Assembly (NCBI GenBank): GCA_025603075.1 | Contig: MU626537.1 | Span: forward strand, 1-22,154 | Origin: Neoconidiobolus thromboides FSU 785 | Lineage: Eukaryota > Entomophthoromycota > Entomophthoromycetes > Entomophthorales > Neoconidiobolaceae | Length of the DNA: 22,154 nucleotides | Direction: 5' to 3' | In this document: piece by piece, positions 21,914 to 22,154 of the stretch | How positions within the stretch are numbered: position 1 is the first letter of the stretch | Layout of the letters: each line of letters begins with the position of its first letter | Notes under the pieces: model-generated | Told to the model about the DNA's origin: nothing | Databases searched by the model: none | What the model saw: the letters and a program-made list of their open reading frames with translations, nothing else | Translations under genes and position numbers: made by a program

Positions 21914-22154
21914 TTAATTTTTTGTAACGTAAACATTGATAGGTTCAATAGGCTGTGTAGTAATGAAATTCTTATAGCGAATTACTTTTTCATTTTCTCT
22001 TTCAAAAGTAAAATTTCGTACTAAATTTGCAGTAACTAAATATAATTCCATCCAAGCCAAACTAATAAAAATTAGGTACTACTTACAACATTTCTAATTA
22101 AACTTACGTCCTACCAACACATCCTCTGGGTCCTAATAAAAATGGCATAAAATT
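21914..22154 (-). CDS. Cytochrome P450, C-terminal part with one intron (5' end outside window)
   Basis: The last exon pair of a heme-thiolate monooxygenase. Exon 22154-22108 codes FMPFLLGPRGCVGR, which fits the P450 heme-binding signature FxxGxRxCxG with the axial Cys in place. A 46-nt intron (22062-22107) splits the next codon. Splicing joins AC to T and continues TLAWMELYLVTANLVRNF, the expected helix L with the conserved Glu-Leu pattern, and the protein ends PINVYVTKN at TAA 21914-21916. Length after the Cys (about 55 residues) is normal for the superfamily. The exact CYP family and substrate cannot be set from this fragment. The GPRGCVGR type resembles several fungal E-class P450s rather than CYP51. 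The upstream I-helix and the ExxR and membrane anchor regions are not in the window. Confidence 0.9.
22062..22107 (-). other. Spliceosomal micro-intron of the P450 gene
   Basis: 46 nt, beginning GTAAGTTT and ending TACCTAATTTTTATTAG, so it has a canonical donor, a branch-like CTAAT 12-16 nt before the acceptor and a T-rich tail. Removing it restores an uninterrupted P450 reading frame across the heme region, which makes it the best-supported intron in the window. Confidence 0.88.

Noticed and set aside
1-22154. CRISPR array, prophage, bacterial insertion sequence or rRNA
   Set aside because: No regularly spaced repeats, transposase frame or conserved rRNA segments are visible. The content is eukaryotic.

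Overview
The window looks like nuclear DNA of a very AT-rich eukaryote, most likely a fungus. The support is a midasin gene of fungal-like size and layout, the 3' end of a cytochrome P450 gene, and spliceosomal introns of only about 42-47 nt in the small genes of the right flank. Donors vary (GTAAGT, GTACAT, GTAATA) and short CTAA/TTAAT branch-like motifs lie close to the acceptors. The species cannot be named from this sequence. Long ATT/AAT runs (poly-Asn) and non-coding DNA rich in A and T are notable.

Layout. (1) 1-479 (+): the 3' end of a gene for a Gly/Ala/Leu/Asn-rich low-complexity protein. (2) 480-3437: a gene-poor, decayed region. It holds a pair of about 95-bp direct repeats (939-1036 and 1698-1788) bracketing a broken intron-bearing gene relic (1115-1675), a foldback element (1899-2050), a small signal-peptide gene or gene fragment (2224-2424, possibly spliced to 2497), and a tiny relic (2876-2953) that copies the 3' end of the first gene. 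(3) 3438-3932 (+): a small secreted glycine-cluster protein. (4) 4198-20214 (-): one uninterrupted 5338-codon reading frame for midasin (Rea1/Mdn1), the giant AAA+ ATPase of 60S ribosome maturation. It converges on the glycine-rich gene. (5) 20215-21150: non-coding. (6) 21151-21734 (-): a predicted four-exon gene for an unrecognised helical protein of about 150 aa. (7) 21914-22154 (-): the C-terminal end of a cytochrome P450 with one 46-nt intron, running off the window.

Functionally, midasin is a housekeeping gene. It sits between a left flank of fast-evolving low-complexity secreted proteins and their relics, and a right flank with a P450 and an orphan gene. No operon-like or pathway link between the genes is evident. 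The most interesting material is the left flank (duplicate, decaying secreted-protein genes plus repeats) and the contrast between a 16-kb intron-free gene and small neighbours full of micro-introns.
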